Assembly: GCA_947095535.1 (NCBI GenBank)
Contig: OX352772.1
Location: 101,796,307-101,860,306 of the forward strand
DNA: 64,000 nt
Direction: 5' to 3'
Source: Poecilobothrus nobilitatus
Lineage: Eukaryota > Arthropoda > Insecta > Diptera > Dolichopodidae
Within the stretch, counting starts at the first letter, position 1. Each line of letters begins with the position of its first letter. A program made the translations under genes and the position numbers. Positions 8,869-23,102 of this stretch are shown one piece after another. The notes under the pieces were generated by a model that was not told the origin of the DNA, did not search any database, and worked only from the letters and a program-made list of their open reading frames with translations.

Positions 8869-10416
8869 AATAAGTGAAATACAATGGTTTAGACATTGCC
8901 TTGTTTTTATCAGACCAGTGGTGTTTCTCAAAAATATTGTAAATCATAGATTTTTCTTTTCAAAAGATATTATTTCTGGCAATGTTTAGACTAAAATCTA
9001 ATTTACTAATATAGAAGGGTAGAATTTATTTTATTAATATCAGCCGCATTACAAAACTTTAACCATTTCAATTATAAATTACTATATCCATTCTTCCACT
9101 CAAATTCTATCAGAAGTTGACGATATGACATCTTCGTATCAGTTGAAGTAAATCTGCATTTTTCCCTTGGAAAAATGTTCTAATTAGTACATTTTTTAAA
9201 TCAATAGTAGCAAAAGAAGTAAACAGCATATTTATAAAAAAAAGCTGCAAAATAAAAAAATATAAATAAAATACAACAGAATATACGAAACTAAAAGCAT
9301 AATTCTATTTAAAACTATATTGTATCTATGTGAGAATCATATACATATGTATATAGAATAAAAAAACAGCCACAGGAAAAAACAAGGAAATATATAAACA
9401 GTTGAAACATATATATATGTAAAAACATTTTTTGTCTTAATTTTATACATTTATGTACACATAACCTCAGGTTTTCGTTAAAAAAGTCAACTCTTCCTCA
9501 GAATGTCATTTGAGATATTTGACTTTTCGTTTTATTGGATATTAGCGCCACTGTGGAATGTTTAAATACTTGGAGCTTTTTTTTTAGGATAAGTTCACAT
9601 GGGATGCAAAAATTATTGCGGTTACATTTCGCGTATTATTCGGTAAATATTAACGAATATTTTGCATATATTATGCTTCCAAACGTTCGCGAGCTACAAA
9701 ACGGCGACATTTTTATTTAAAGCAAAGCGATTATAAAGTAACTTTTAAAAGAAAAATAAGGGAAAAATAGAAAAATATATTTAAGAAAATATATATTTAA
9801 TATATGGAGTACAAATCTAAATTTTCTATGTGATAAAGGAGACATAACATATTTTTTTTTATTAATTTTAAAATTAACATTAAAATAAATAATGTACTCA
9901 CAAAAACAATTAATAATTTTTTTATTATTCTAATTTCTAACCTCAAACTATTTAAAATTTTTGACAATTAATCAACAACAACGTTTGACACTTTTCATTG
10001 TTTTTGAAAGTAGAAAATTTTACTTTTTAAAACTTTAAAAAAAGTAGAAGTGCATACGTTTTTACCTATCAAAAATTAAAAAGTTTTTGTATAGCAAACA
10101 GAATACATACTTGCAAGACTTTTTAAAGTTTTAAAAGGTTTTAAAAATCAAACAGACCTATATATCTTTGTCAATTAGTACATAACACGATCATAGATAT
10201 AATAAAATATAGATTGGCAGCTTCTCTTTCACTCTAATGTATTTCATATTCAAGCATTTTCAGCCAAAAATTAACATATGTTTTACTCTAAAGTTAAAAC
10301 AGCTGTTTAGATTTTGTACAATTTATGCGTAAAAGCATATAGAACAGTTTCTTCTAAAACCACATGTACATTCACAGACCACCGTACTTGTATTTATTTA
10401 GATTTTAGTTAAGTAG

Positions 10417-10701
10417 TATGAAGTAGTAGCAGAACAAGAAGCAAGATTAAAAAATATAGATATTGATAATAAAAAATATAAAAAGAGAAAAGTACAGATT
10501 ATAATTCCCATCGAATATATGGAAATATATATCTATCTATATTTAAACCAGAAGATAACAAAACTGGATTAGAGAATTTTAGAAAAATTATTCGATATTA
10601 TTGTGTTGTAAGTATTGAAATTTACGCTTTATTAATTTTGAAATTAAGCATTTTTTTTTTTGATTCAGATACATGAACCAGTTATATCGTCGTGTGGATA
10701 A
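10417..10701 (+). pseudogene. Second-gene 3' end, unit 2
   Basis: Matches the unit 1 fragment, with the same frame conflict, donor and final exon ending in the stop inside the terminal repeat of E2. Confidence 0.45.
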
Positions 10702-12737
10702 ATGATTGTTGTATGTTAAAAACTATAGTTTTGAGTAAAACGAAATGAAAGTTTGAAGCCCTGTATCTCGAAACTTATGTGGAAAATGTTTCCAATTTTG
10801 GAAATTTTTAGGTAACATGATTCATACCCTATAAAGTTGTAGTATGAAATTTATAGTATGATTTAACAAAAACTTCAAAATGAGTATGTTGTATGTTAGT
10901 TTTTCGTGAGAAAAATTTTTTGCATAATACAACAGTTTGTTACTTAATATACAACAAATTAATTCCAAAATGTTAATAATAAATGTCGTATGTTAATATT
11001 GCTTAATAATAAATATTTTCATTTTCAGTGAATAAAATAACTTATAACATTGATTGTTAAACTCTGTATTTCTATGTTTTAGTTTTATCTTAAAATATCT
11101 ACACCTATTTTTATAACTACTTGCTGGGTTATTAAAAAATACATTAAAAATAGTTTTTAAATATTAAATTTTATTTCAAAATTTTAGTAACCCAAATAAT
11201 TAATATCATAAATTATTGACTTCAGTTAAATTATTTCACAAAATTACTTCTTAGTACATATTTAATAGGTAGATAATACAAAAATAAAAAATATTTGGAC
11301 TTTATAATATTTTCTAATTGTCTTAATCAATAAAAAACAAAATTGTTTTGTGCTTTGCAATATCTATACCAAATTCAAAATTAAATAAAAAATGAATTTT
11401 GACAAAACATAAGTTATTTATTCGTATTTCAATAATTATTTATAACATTATTAAATGAAATTTAAGAAATTTCATGAATAATGTTATTTCAAAATATAAC
11501 AGATCCCGATCATGGATCAAAAGCATTCATAACGTTGCGATATAAAGGTTAAAAAAAAAATAATAAATCTGGTTCAATTAATATTTTAATATTTCAATTA
11601 AAACTATAAAAACCAAAATACTATATAGTAAAATAACTAAATATAAGAAATTATTCAACAACCATCAGTTAACAAAATTTTGATTAAAATAATCGTATAT
11701 TTCGAATTCGTTATAATCGTATACATATTATTATATTCTCGTATATTATTAATCTTATATTATTATTATATTTATAAAATTAATAATTAAAAATGTTGAT
11801 ACAGTATTTTTCATTCTAATTAGAATTTTTAAAATTCATGATATTGCTTTATTTTGTTTTGAAATTGTTTGAATTTATTTAGAATAGTTATTTCCTATTC
11901 TTAAAGTGGGTACCTACTTAATACTGAATATAGAAATATACCTACTTTTCAGAAATTAGTTGTTTTGGGATTTAATACACATGAATGATATTTTTATAAT
12001 TACATTTTTGACTAATAAAAAATCTAAATAATACCAAACAATTTAAATATGAAAAAAAACTGATTTAAAACGAAACATAAAGCTGAAAATGAAAAATACT
12101 GTAATTTAATTGTTTGTTTAAAAATATAATACCTGGCGCAAAACGAACTATTTCTTCGACATCGTCAAATATTTCATTTGCCATAATTAAAAAGTAAAAA
12201 AAAAAAGATTAATTTAAAAAAATAAATAAAACAAAAATTTTAATTTTACGTACTCAAGATTTTTTTTTGTAAAACTGGCGGCAGCGATTTAGCCATTATG
12301 CTCGTCATTTAAACAAAAACAAATATGTACTAATTTACTTTTTTAAAAGTTTATTATCGTTTACATGTAATTTGCTATTAACATACGACAAATAAATATT
12401 AATATTTGAATATTTATGTGTGGTATGTTAAGACAACAATTTCTTATTATAACCTTGTATTCAAATGTTGTATGTTAAACATACGACAATTTATTACTGG
12501 AAAGAGCAAACACATAGAAATGTTGTCGTATGTTGTATTTTTTAGCAACATACGACAAATTAATATTAAAACTGTTATAAACTAACTACATACGACAATT
12601 TAATATTGAATATCTAGCTAACGGTAGAATATATCGAAAAACGGACAAAAGAGCAAAAAAAATTATTTCAGAAACTTTCATAATGTAAAATTGTCCAAAA
12701 TTCAACTTACGGCAATCATTTATCCACACGACGATAT
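10684..12737. mobile_element. 2 kb transposon-like element E2
   Basis: 2054 bp between the same terminal repeats as E1, with the same subterminal clusters. No element-specific changes of note. Confidence 0.65.
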
Positions 12738-13037
12738 ATTAAACTAATTTGTTAGAGAAAACTTCATACTCCAGTTTTATGTATTCAGTGCTATGTGACA
12801 TATTATTTTGATTTGACAAAATGAGATTCAATCCCATATTATCAACTTATAAAAATACTGTTCACCAATAAATTGTAACATTATTACTTCTTTATTTAAA
12901 AGAACTTCCAAAAAATTGTTGATTCCCATATTTTATGAAACAAAAATTACAAAATATTAAAAAGGTACTATTATTACAGTTAAATAAAACCTAATGGTAT
13001 TATATCTGAAAGGTAAAATATCTGATAAAGGTTATAT

Positions 13038-14603
13038 CAGAGACTACATAGAGATGTCCAAATGGCAACAAAAAAGTTTAGATGTCGCTACAATATCGAT
13101 TTTGAAATTTAGTCTCATTTTTCAACTTTTTTTTTTAAAGTTTCTTAAAGCAAGTTTTGGTCTCGGATATTTTTTTTTTTCATATATGTACATAAATGAA
13201 CTTTCGTATGATTGGTATGGATGATAGAAATAACAAGTAACATACGTATATGAATATGATCATATGATATCAGATGACATATTATGATATACATGATCTG
13301 ATCAGTATCTAATATAATTTTTATATTATATATGCATTATGCCATATTATGCATTTATATTACTTGAACCAGCTTGCCTACATGCTTATTAAATTGTGAA
13401 AGTGTGTGTGAATCAAAATTAAATAGAAATAGAAATACACATAAATACTATCGGCACTTTTTATATATGTATTTCAATATGATTCAAAAATCAATACATA
13501 TTTATATTTTGTTTTGTGTAAATGTAATTATGTTCCAATTTGATATGATTTGATAATTTTTATGAATATTTACAGTATCCAGCAAATGTCATGCCACTTT
13601 TCTAATTGGAATAATTTTTAATTAAAAAAATGTTTAGAAGAATTTTAAAGCATTATTTTTTATTTCAGTTATTTTTATTTGATACCTAGGTATATTATAT
13701 TATCTTCAAAAAATACCCACATATATATGTAGCTATAACGTTATATAACAATATAACAATATGAGTCATGAGATCAAAAAATAAAATAAAATCATAATAC
13801 AAAAAGTTTTGTTACTTTGTTTGTTTGTTTTTCCCTGAAGTTATAAAGTTAAAAATATTATTAGAAAAAATTCGAACGCCTATATTATTTTATTGCTTTT
13901 CTATATATATTTTTTTAAATTACCATTACTTTTGCTGGATACTGTATATTAAATCAGTTAAATCTAGTTAAATAAATAATGCAGTTAAATCAAATGATTT
14001 TCATAAAATAGATAACATTCTGATACCATATAATATACGATATACCATTTCATACATTCAAAAAATTCTGCTTGTAGTAGTGAAATACTGAATGCATATG
14101 AATGATAACCTTGAAATGTTTTTTCTTGTTGTTTTTGGAAAAGTCAACATTATAAAATAATCTATTTTTATTTAATTTTTTTCTATATGAAATATTTAGC
14201 TAAATGTTCCATATTTTTTGTAAAGTGGTATTTAGAATGTCTTCTTTATCATATTGAAAATTTACGTTTCTACTCGACATATTAAATATATATTTTCTCA
14301 AATATATTTTCTCATTTTTGCCTTATTTTTCTATTTTAAAAGTTATTTTGTCATCGCTTTGCTTTAAAAAGTTTAATAATCACAAGGATAAAAAAATTTT
14401 GTAAATGCATAAAATATATGAATGATCATTTTACACCAGATTTTACAGAAGATTCTGGTTTTCGCTAAATTCTTTTAGCTATGACACAAACTAAATATTT
14501 CTGTGCTTTAAGATTTTTAAAACTAGCCAGTTTTAGCTGGCCCGTTTGAAAAAAAATTAGTACAAATTTTTGTATGAATTTGTACATCTCTATGTAGTCT
14601 CTG
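13038..14603. mobile_element. 1.57 kb non-autonomous DNA transposon, copy A (unit 3)
   Basis: 1566-bp insertion absent from the other units at this site. The ends are 20-bp perfect inverted repeats (CAGAGACTACATAGAGATGT), with partial similarity a few bases further in. It is flanked by the 7-bp duplication gttatat (13031-13037 and 14604-14610), and the undisturbed site in other units has one gttatat. No open frame longer than chance was found, so it cannot encode a transposase. CAG-G ends recall hAT elements, which normally make 8-bp duplications. A 7-bp duplication is, from memory, reported for some P-superfamily elements such as ProtoP/1360. The superfamily is left open. Confidence 0.93.
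14240..14368 (-). repeat. Part of copy A related to the array unit
   Basis: Reverse complement resembles 3391-3510 of the unit (and its equivalents). It lies about 240-360 bp from the right end of the transposon. Confidence 0.75.
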
Positions 14604-15277
14604 GTTATATGTAAGTTATTTATTTGTTAAATTGTTTTGAAAATACATTAATTTATAATTTTTTTTAACTAGAAAATATATATATGTATATACATATATG
14701 TATTTCATTAGAATGCTATTACAAAGAACAATTCATGATTTCTAATAAGAGTTCATTGTCAATAATCAGAATTCAATTTTAAAACATCATTCAATATTAA
14801 ATAATCAAACAAATTTTTATTTTACTTTGATTTCTGTAAATAAAAAAATTTAAAAAGCGCGAAAGTTTCTTTTTGATGATGCAAAAACAGCTGTTACTCA
14901 AAAAGTGGCTGAAATTTTTTCGTTATGTTGCCTATCTATTAATATTATATCTATGAGTTAAACCAATATTTATTTTGATTCAAAATGGATTCAAAACTGG
15001 CTAACATATGGCTTTCAAGAATTTAAAAAATTTCATATGGCGGTAATAAAAACAAAAAATGGCGCTATTTTTGACATTAGGTGGAAATACTTTGACTTTT
15101 CCATAATTTTTGACAAAAAAAAAAAATTTGTTCTAAGTCAACCACCTATGCATGCAAGTGTAAACAAAAACAGGGCTATATACATACATATATGTTTAAT
15201 AAGAAGTCATTTACTTTATTTGGTAATTGAGAATTTATTATTAATATTAAAATTTTAAAGCAGAGTAGGTTAACTCC

Positions 15278-16775
15278 ATGTTAATTGGAGAATTAAGAAA
15301 GCTTGTATTTGTTCAATTATTTGAGCAAATTCCTTCAATTACGGATGATTTATCTAATGTTATTAGAAAACAAAACGCAACTTAGGAAAAAATGGTGATA
15401 TCAGTTTTTCACTATTATGTGAAGGTTGGATAAACAAAACGTTACAAGAAGTATTTAATGTAGATAAAGAAAAATTTTTAAGAAAATGCATTTATTTAAA
15501 AGAAAAGAGTTTGGAATGGCCAATGCCTATTGAAAAAATTTGCTTTAATAATGAAAGATGCACATTACATTTAAATAGGCTTATTGCTATGAAATGTGTT
15601 TTTAGTGAAATGTTAAAAAATCCTTATGGAAAAATTCATATGATCACAATTTTCGTGTTGTATTTTCTGACAGTGTTATTAAGGATATAACAAGTTGGAG
15701 ATCTAATGAAATTGCGTTGACCATACAAAATGTTATTAATTTTTGTAAAATTAAAGAATTAAAATTTGATAAAAATTTTTATTTATAAATTTAGATTTAC
15801 ACTTCTTAGTTAATGGTTCTAAAACGGAATGTAATAATGCAAATATTCTAGTTTATTGTGGAATTGTTATAGATAGAACAACAAAGAAAAAATCCAACAT
15901 AACTTTTGATGAATATTTTTGGTAAGATTTTAAGTATTGAAAATTGTTTTTGACTGATATGCAATTAATAGCTATTCACATTATTGGATATGCAACTAAT
16001 GCAATTAATAGCTATTCACATTTAACTGATATGCAATTAATAGCTATTCACAAATATGGAATTAGAATAAAAGAAAGCCATTATTTTAAACAATTGTTAG
16101 ACAAACTTGGAAGAGCTGCCGTTATAATAGAGTTGGTAGATGTCAAACATACGAGTCCGGTACAAACTGTTAAAGATAATAATGGCTGTTCAAAGGGTAA
16201 ATAAATTTAGTATTATAATATTATTCAAAATTCCTTTTTTACATTAGGGGCAGCCTTTATTTTATACAATTGTGCTAGAATTGAAACAATTTTGGAATCA
16301 TTTAATGAAAAAGTAAAACAAGAATTTTATCCAGAGCTTCCACATTTGCTAGATGTTGATTTATCAAGTTTAATTGAAGAAGTATACCAATTTCTTTTAC
16401 AATTCTAACTGTTAAATATAGTTATTTCATTTAATAGGAAGAGTGGGAATTGGTTTACAATTATCTAGTGATTTTTCCAGATATGCTTGTAAGAGTTCTA
16501 CAAGATTTGGAATATGGGAAATGTGCTCCATATCTATTACCTAAATTTTTAAATGGACTTGCATCTGTATTTAGTGTATATTACAAAAGAGTAAAAATCT
16601 TATTGGTACATTTTTTTAAAAATAAGTTTATATTCTTAATAAAAAATTATGTTTTAGGATAATCGGAAGCATTTAATAAGTGCAATATTTGCTAGAATTT
16701 ATCTGCTTAAGTGTTCATAAAATTTTTAAATTGTCTTTAAAATTTCTCGATATTAAAAGTATAAAAAAAATGTAA
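15278..16775 (+). pseudogene. DALRD3-like pseudogene, unit 3
   Basis: Same state as unit 2: early stop after 35 codons, and a 2-bp loss in the final exon. The transposon insertion lies ~0.67 kb upstream of its ATG. Confidence 0.8.
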
Positions 16776-18323
16776 AATAAGTGAAATACAATGGTTTAGA
16801 CATTGCCTTGTTTTTATCAGACCAGTGGTGTTTCTCAAAAATATTGTAAATCATAGATTTTTCTTTTCAAAAGATATTATTTCTGGCAATGTTTAGACTA
16901 AAATCTAATTTACTAATATAGAAGGGTAGAATTTATTTTATTAATATCAGCCGCATTACAAAACTTTAACCATTTCAATTATAAATTACTATATCCATTC
17001 TTCCACTCAAATTCTATCAGAAGTTGACGATATGACATCTTCGTATCAGTTGAAGTAAATCTGCATTTTTCCCTTGGAAAAATGTTCTAATTAGTACATT
17101 TTTTAAATCAATAGTAGCAAAAGAAGTAAACAGCATATTTATAAAAAAAAGCTGCAAAATAAAAAAATATAAATAAAATACAACAGAATATACGAAACTA
17201 AAAGCATAATTCTATTTAAAACTATATTGTATCTATGTGAGAATCATATACATATGTATATAGAATAAAAAAACAGCCACAGGAAAAAACAAGGAAATAT
17301 ATAAACAGTTGAAACATATATATATGTAAAAACATTTTTTGTCTTAATTTTATACATTTATGTACACATAACCTCAGGTTTTCGTTAAAAAAGTCAACTC
17401 TTCCTCAGAATGTCATTTGAGATATTTGACTTTTCGTTTTATTGGATATTAGCGCCACTGTGGAATGTTTAAATACTTGGAGCTTTTTTTTTAGGATAAG
17501 TTCACATGGGATGCAAAAATTATTGCGGTTACATTTCGCGTATTATTCGGTAAATATTAACGAATATTTTGCATATATTATGCTTCCAAACGTTCGCGAG
17601 CTACAAAACGGCGACATTTTTATTTAAAGCAAAGCGATTATAAAGTAACTTTTAAAAGAAAAATAAGGGAAAAATAGAAAAATATATTTAAGAAAATATA
17701 TATTTAATATATGGAGTACAAATCTAAATTTTCTATGTGATAAAGGAGACATAACATATTTTTTTTTATTAATTTTAAAATTAACATTAAAATAAATAAT
17801 GTACTCACAAAAACAATTAATAATTTTTTTATTATTCTAATTTCTAACCTCAAACTATTTAAAATTTTTGACAATTAATCAACAACAACGTTTGACACTT
17901 TTCATTGTTTTTGAAAGTAGAAAATTTTACTTTTTAAAACTTTAAAAAAAGTAGAAGTGCATACGTTTTTACCTATCAAAAATTAAAAAGTTTTTGTATA
18001 GCAAACAGAATACATACTTGCAAGACTTTTTAAAGTTTTAAAAGGTTTTAAAAATCAAACAGACCTATATATCTTTGTCAATTAGTACATAACACGATCA
18101 TAGATATAATAAAATATAGATTGGCAGCTTCTCTTTCACTCTAATGTATTTCATATTCAAGCATTTTCAGCCAAAAATTAACATATGTTTTACTCTAAAG
18201 TTAAAACAGCTGTTTAGATTTTGTACAATTTATGCGTAAAAGCATATAGAACAGTTTCTTCTAAAACCACATGTACATTCACAGACCACCGTACTTGTAT
18301 TTATTTAGATTTTAGTTAAGTAG

Positions 18324-18601
18324 TATGAAGTAGTAGCAGAACAAGAAGCAAGATTAAAAAATATAGATATTGATAATATAAAAAGAGAAAAGTACAGATT
18401 ATAATTCCCATCGAATATATGGAAATATATATCTATCTATATTTAAACCAGAAGATAACAAAACTGGATTAGAGAATTTTAGAAAAATTATTCGATATTA
18501 TTGTGTTGTAAGTATTGAAATTTACGCTTTATTAATTTTGAAATTAAGCATTTTTTTTTTTGATTCAGATACATGAACCAGTTATATCGTCGTGTGGATA
18601 A
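18324..18601 (+). pseudogene. Second-gene 3' end, unit 3
   Basis: Shortened by 7 bp (gataatataaaaag instead of gataataaaaaatataaaaag), which shifts the basic frame. The last exon is unchanged. Confidence 0.45.
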
Positions 18602-20637
18602 ATGATTGTTGTATGTTAAAAACTATAGTTTTGAGTAAAACGAAATGAAAGTTTGAAGCCCTGTATCTCGAAACTTATGTGGAAAATGTTTCCAATTTTG
18701 GAAATTTTTAGGTAACATGATTCATACCCTATAAAGTTGTAGTATGAAATTTATAGTATGATTTAACAAAAACTTCAAAATGAGTATGTTGTATGTTAGT
18801 TTTTCGTGAGAAAAATTTTTTGCATAATACAACAGTTTGTTACTTAATATACAACAAATTAATTCCAAAATGTTAATAATAAATGTCGTATGTTAATATT
18901 GCTTAATAATAAATATTTTCATTTTCAGTGAATAAAATAACTTATAACATTGATTGTTAAACTCTGTATTTCTATGTTTTAGTTTTATCTTAAAATATCT
19001 ACACCTATTTTTATAACTACTTGCTGGGTTATTAAAAAATACATTAAAAATAGTTTTTAAATATTAAATTTTATTTCAAAATTTTAGTAACCCAAATAAT
19101 TAATATCATAAATTATTGACTTCAGTTAAATTATTTCACAAAATTACTTCTTAGTACATATTTAATAGGTAGATAATACAAAAATAAAAAATATTTGGAC
19201 TTTATAATATTTTCTAATTGTCTTAATCAATAAAAAACAAAATTGTTTTGTGCTTTGCAATATCTATACCAAATTCAAAATTAAATAAAAAATGAATTTT
19301 GACAAAACATAAGTTATTTATTCGTATTTCAATAATTATTTATAACATTATTAAATGAAATTTAAGAAATTTCATGAATAATGTTATTTCAAAATATAAC
19401 AGATCCCGATCATGGATCAAAAGCATTCATAACGTTGCGATATAAAGGTTAAAAAAAAAATAATAAATCTGGTTCAATTAATATTTTAATATTTCAATTA
19501 AAACTATAAAAACCAAAATACTATATAGTAAAATAACTAAATATAAGAAATTATTCAACAACCATCAGTTAACAAAATTTTGATTAAAATAATCGTATAT
19601 TTCGAATTCGTTATAATCGTATACATATTATTATATTCTCGTATATTATTAATCTTATATTATTATTATATTTATAAAATTAATAATTAAAAATGTTGAT
19701 ACAGTATTTTTCATTCTAATTAGAATTTTTAAAATTCATGATATTGCTTTATTTTGTTTTGAAATTGTTTGAATTTATTTAGAATAGTTATTTCCTATTC
19801 TTAAAGTGGGTACCTACTTAATACTGAATATAGAAATATACCTACTTTTCAGAAATTAGTTGTTTTGGGATTTAATACACATGAATGATATTTTTATAAT
19901 TACATTTTTGACTAATAAAAAATCTAAATAATACCAAACAATTTAAATATGAAAAAAAACTGATTTAAAACGAAACATAAAGCTGAAAATGAAAAATACT
20001 GTAATTTAATTGTTTGTTTAAAAATATAATACCTGGCGCAAAACGAACTATTTCTTCGACATCGTCAAATATTTCATTTGCCATAATTAAAAAGTAAAAA
20101 AAAAAAGATTAATTTAAAAAAATAAATAAAACAAAAATTTTAATTTTACGTACTCAAGATTTTTTTTTGTAAAACTGGCGGCAGCGATTTAGCCATTATG
20201 CTCGTCATTTAAACAAAAACAAATATGTACTAATTTACTTTTTTAAAAGTTTATTATCGTTTACATGTAATTTGCTATTAACATACGACAAATAAATATT
20301 AATATTTGAATATTTATGTGTGGTATGTTAAGACAACAATTTCTTATTATAACCTTGTATTCAAATGTTGTATGTTAAACATACGACAATTTATTACTGG
20401 AAAGAGCAAACACATAGAAATGTTGTCGTATGTTGTATTTTTTAGCAACATACGACAAATTAATATTAAAACTGTTATAAACTAACTACATACGACAATT
20501 TAATATTGAATATCTAGCTAACGGTAGAATATATCGAAAAACGGACAAAAGAGCAAAAAAAATTATTTCAGAAACTTTCATAATGTAAAATTGTCCAAAA
20601 TTCAACTTACGGCAATCATTTATCCACACGACGATAT
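18584..20637. mobile_element. 2 kb transposon-like element E3
   Basis: 2054 bp with intact terminal repeats and subterminal clusters, nearly identical to E2. Confidence 0.65.
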
Positions 20638-21604
20638 ATTAAACTAATTTGTTAGAGAAAACTTCATACTCCAGTTTTATGTATTCAGTGCTATGTGACA
20701 TATTATTTTGATTTGACAAAATGAGATTCAATCCCATATTATCAACTTATAAAAATACTGTTCACCAATAAATTGTAACATTATTACTTCTTTATTTAAA
20801 AGAACTTCCAAAAAATTGTTGATTCCCATATTTTATGAAACAAAAATTACAAAATATTAAAAAGGTACTATTATTACAGTTAAATAAAACCTAATGGTAT
20901 TATATCTGAAAGGTAAAATATCTGATAAAGGTTATATGTAAGTTATTTATTTGTTAAATTGTTTTGAAAATACATTAATTTATAATTTTTTTTAACTAGA
21001 AAATATATATATGTATATACATATATGTATTTCATTAGAATGCTATTACAAAGAACAATTCATGATTTCTAATAAGAGTTCATTGTCAATAATCAGAATT
21101 CAATTTTAAAACATCATTCAATATTAAATAATCAAACAAATTTTTATTTTACTTTGATTTCTGTAAATAAAAAAATTTAAAAAGCGCGAAAGTTTCTTTT
21201 TGATGATGCAAAAACAGCTGTTACTCAAAAAGTGGCTGAAATTTTTTCGTTATGTTGCCTATCTATTAATATTATATCTATGAGTTAAACCAATATTTAT
21301 TTTGATTCAAAATGGATTCAAAACTGGCTAACATATGGCTTTCAAGAATTTAAAAAATTTCATATGGCGGTAATAAAAACAAAAAATGGCGCTATTTTTG
21401 ACATTAGGTGGAAATACTTTGACTTTTCCATAATTTTTGACAAAAAAAAAAAATTTGTTCTAAGTCAACCACCTATGCATGCAAGTGTAAACAAAAACAG
21501 GGCTATATACATACATATATGTTTAATAAGAAGTCATTTACTTTATTTGGTAATTGAGAATTTATTATTAATATTAAAATTTTAAAGCAGAGTAGGTTAA
21601 CTCC

Positions 21605-23102
21605 ATGTTAATTGGAGAATTAAGAAAGCTTGTATTTGTTCAATTATTTGAGCAAATTCCTTCAATTACGGATGATTTATCTAATGTTATTAGAAAACAA
21701 AACGCAACTTAGGAAAAAATGGTGATATCAGTTTTTCACTATTATGTGAAGGTTGGATAAACAAAACGTTACAAGAAGTATTTAATGTAGATAAAGAAAA
21801 ATTTTTAAGAAAATGCATTTATTTAAAAGAAAAGAGTTTGGAATGGCCAATGCCTATTGAAAAAATTTGCTTTAATAATGAAAGATGCACATTACATTTA
21901 AATAGGCTTATTGCTATGAAATGTGTTTTTAGTGAAATGTTAAAAAATCCTTATGGAAAAATTCATATGATCACAATTTTCGTGTTGTATTTTCTGACAG
22001 TGTTATTAAGGATATAACAAGTTGGAGATCTAATGAAATTGCGTTGACCATACAAAATGTTATTAATTTTTGTAAAATTAAAGAATTAAAATTTGATAAA
22101 AATTTTTATTTATAAATTTAGATTTACACTTCTTAGTTAATGGTTCTAAAACGGAATGTAATAATGCAAATATTCTAGTTTATTGTGGAATTGTTATAGA
22201 TAGAACAACAAAGAAAAAATCCAACATAACTTTTGATGAATATTTTTGGTAAGATTTTAAGTATTGAAAATTGTTTTTGACTGATATGCAATTAATAGCT
22301 ATTCACATTATTGGATATGCAACTAATGCAATTAATAGCTATTCACATTTAACTGATATGCAATTAATAGCTATTCACAAATATGGAATTAGAATAAAAG
22401 AAAGCCATTATTTTAAACAATTGTTAGACAAACTTGGAAGAGCTGCCGTTATAATAGAGTTGGTAGATGTCAAACATACGAGTCCGGTACAAACTGTTAA
22501 AGATAATAATGGCTGTTCAAAGGGTAAATAAATTTAGTATTATAATATTATTCAAAATTCCTTTTTTACATTAGGGGCAGCCTTTATTTTATACAATTGT
22601 GCTAGAATTGAAACAATTTTGGAATCATTTAATGAAAAAGTAAAACAAGAATTTTATCCAGAGCTTCCACATTTGCTAGATGTTGATTTATCAAGTTTAA
22701 TTGAAGAAGTATACCAATTTCTTTTACAATTCTAACTGTTAAATATAGTTATTTCATTTAATAGGAAGAGTGGGAATTGGTTTACAATTATCTAGTGATT
22801 TTTCCAGATATGCTTGTAAGAGTTCTACAAGATTTGGAATATGGGAAATGTGCTCCATATCTATTACCTAAATTTTTAAATGGACTTGCATCTGTATTTA
22901 GTGTATATTACAAAAGAGTAAAAATCTTATTGGTACATTTTTTTAAAAATAAGTTTATATTCTTAATAAAAAATTATGTTTTAGGATAATCGGAAGCATT
23001 TAATAAGTGCAATATTTGCTAGAATTTATCTGCTTAAGTGTTCATAAAATTTTTAAATTGTCTTTAAAATTTCTCGATATTAAAAGTATAAAAAAAATGT
23101 AA
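21605..23102 (+). pseudogene. DALRD3-like pseudogene, unit 4
   Basis: Carries the 35-codon N-terminal truncation and the 2-bp loss in the last exon. Middle exons are unchanged. Confidence 0.8.

Larger units (their letters stand above)
6326..12659 (+). repeat. Tandem array unit 2 (6334 bp)
   Basis: Collinear with unit 1 over its whole length with few differences. It shares with units 3, 4, 5 and 7 a 2-bp loss in the last DALRD3-like exon, and with units 3-5 a T-to-C change (aaaaatcc near 7712). Confidence 0.97.
12660..20559 (+). repeat. Tandem array unit 3 (7900 bp, carries transposon insertion)
   Basis: Collinear with the other units except for a 1566-bp transposon plus a 7-bp target duplication at 13038-14610. 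Without these it is 6327 bp. It shares with unit 4 a 7-bp deletion in the second-gene 3' end (near 18376), evidence of recent common descent of these neighbours. Confidence 0.97.

Noticed and set aside
12994..13224. Frame of 76 codons in unit 3
   Set aside because: It crosses from host sequence into the inserted transposon, so it is a chance fusion.
13038..14603. Firm assignment of the 1.57 kb transposon to hAT or P superfamily
   Set aside because: The ends and duplication length point in different directions and there is no transposase to read.
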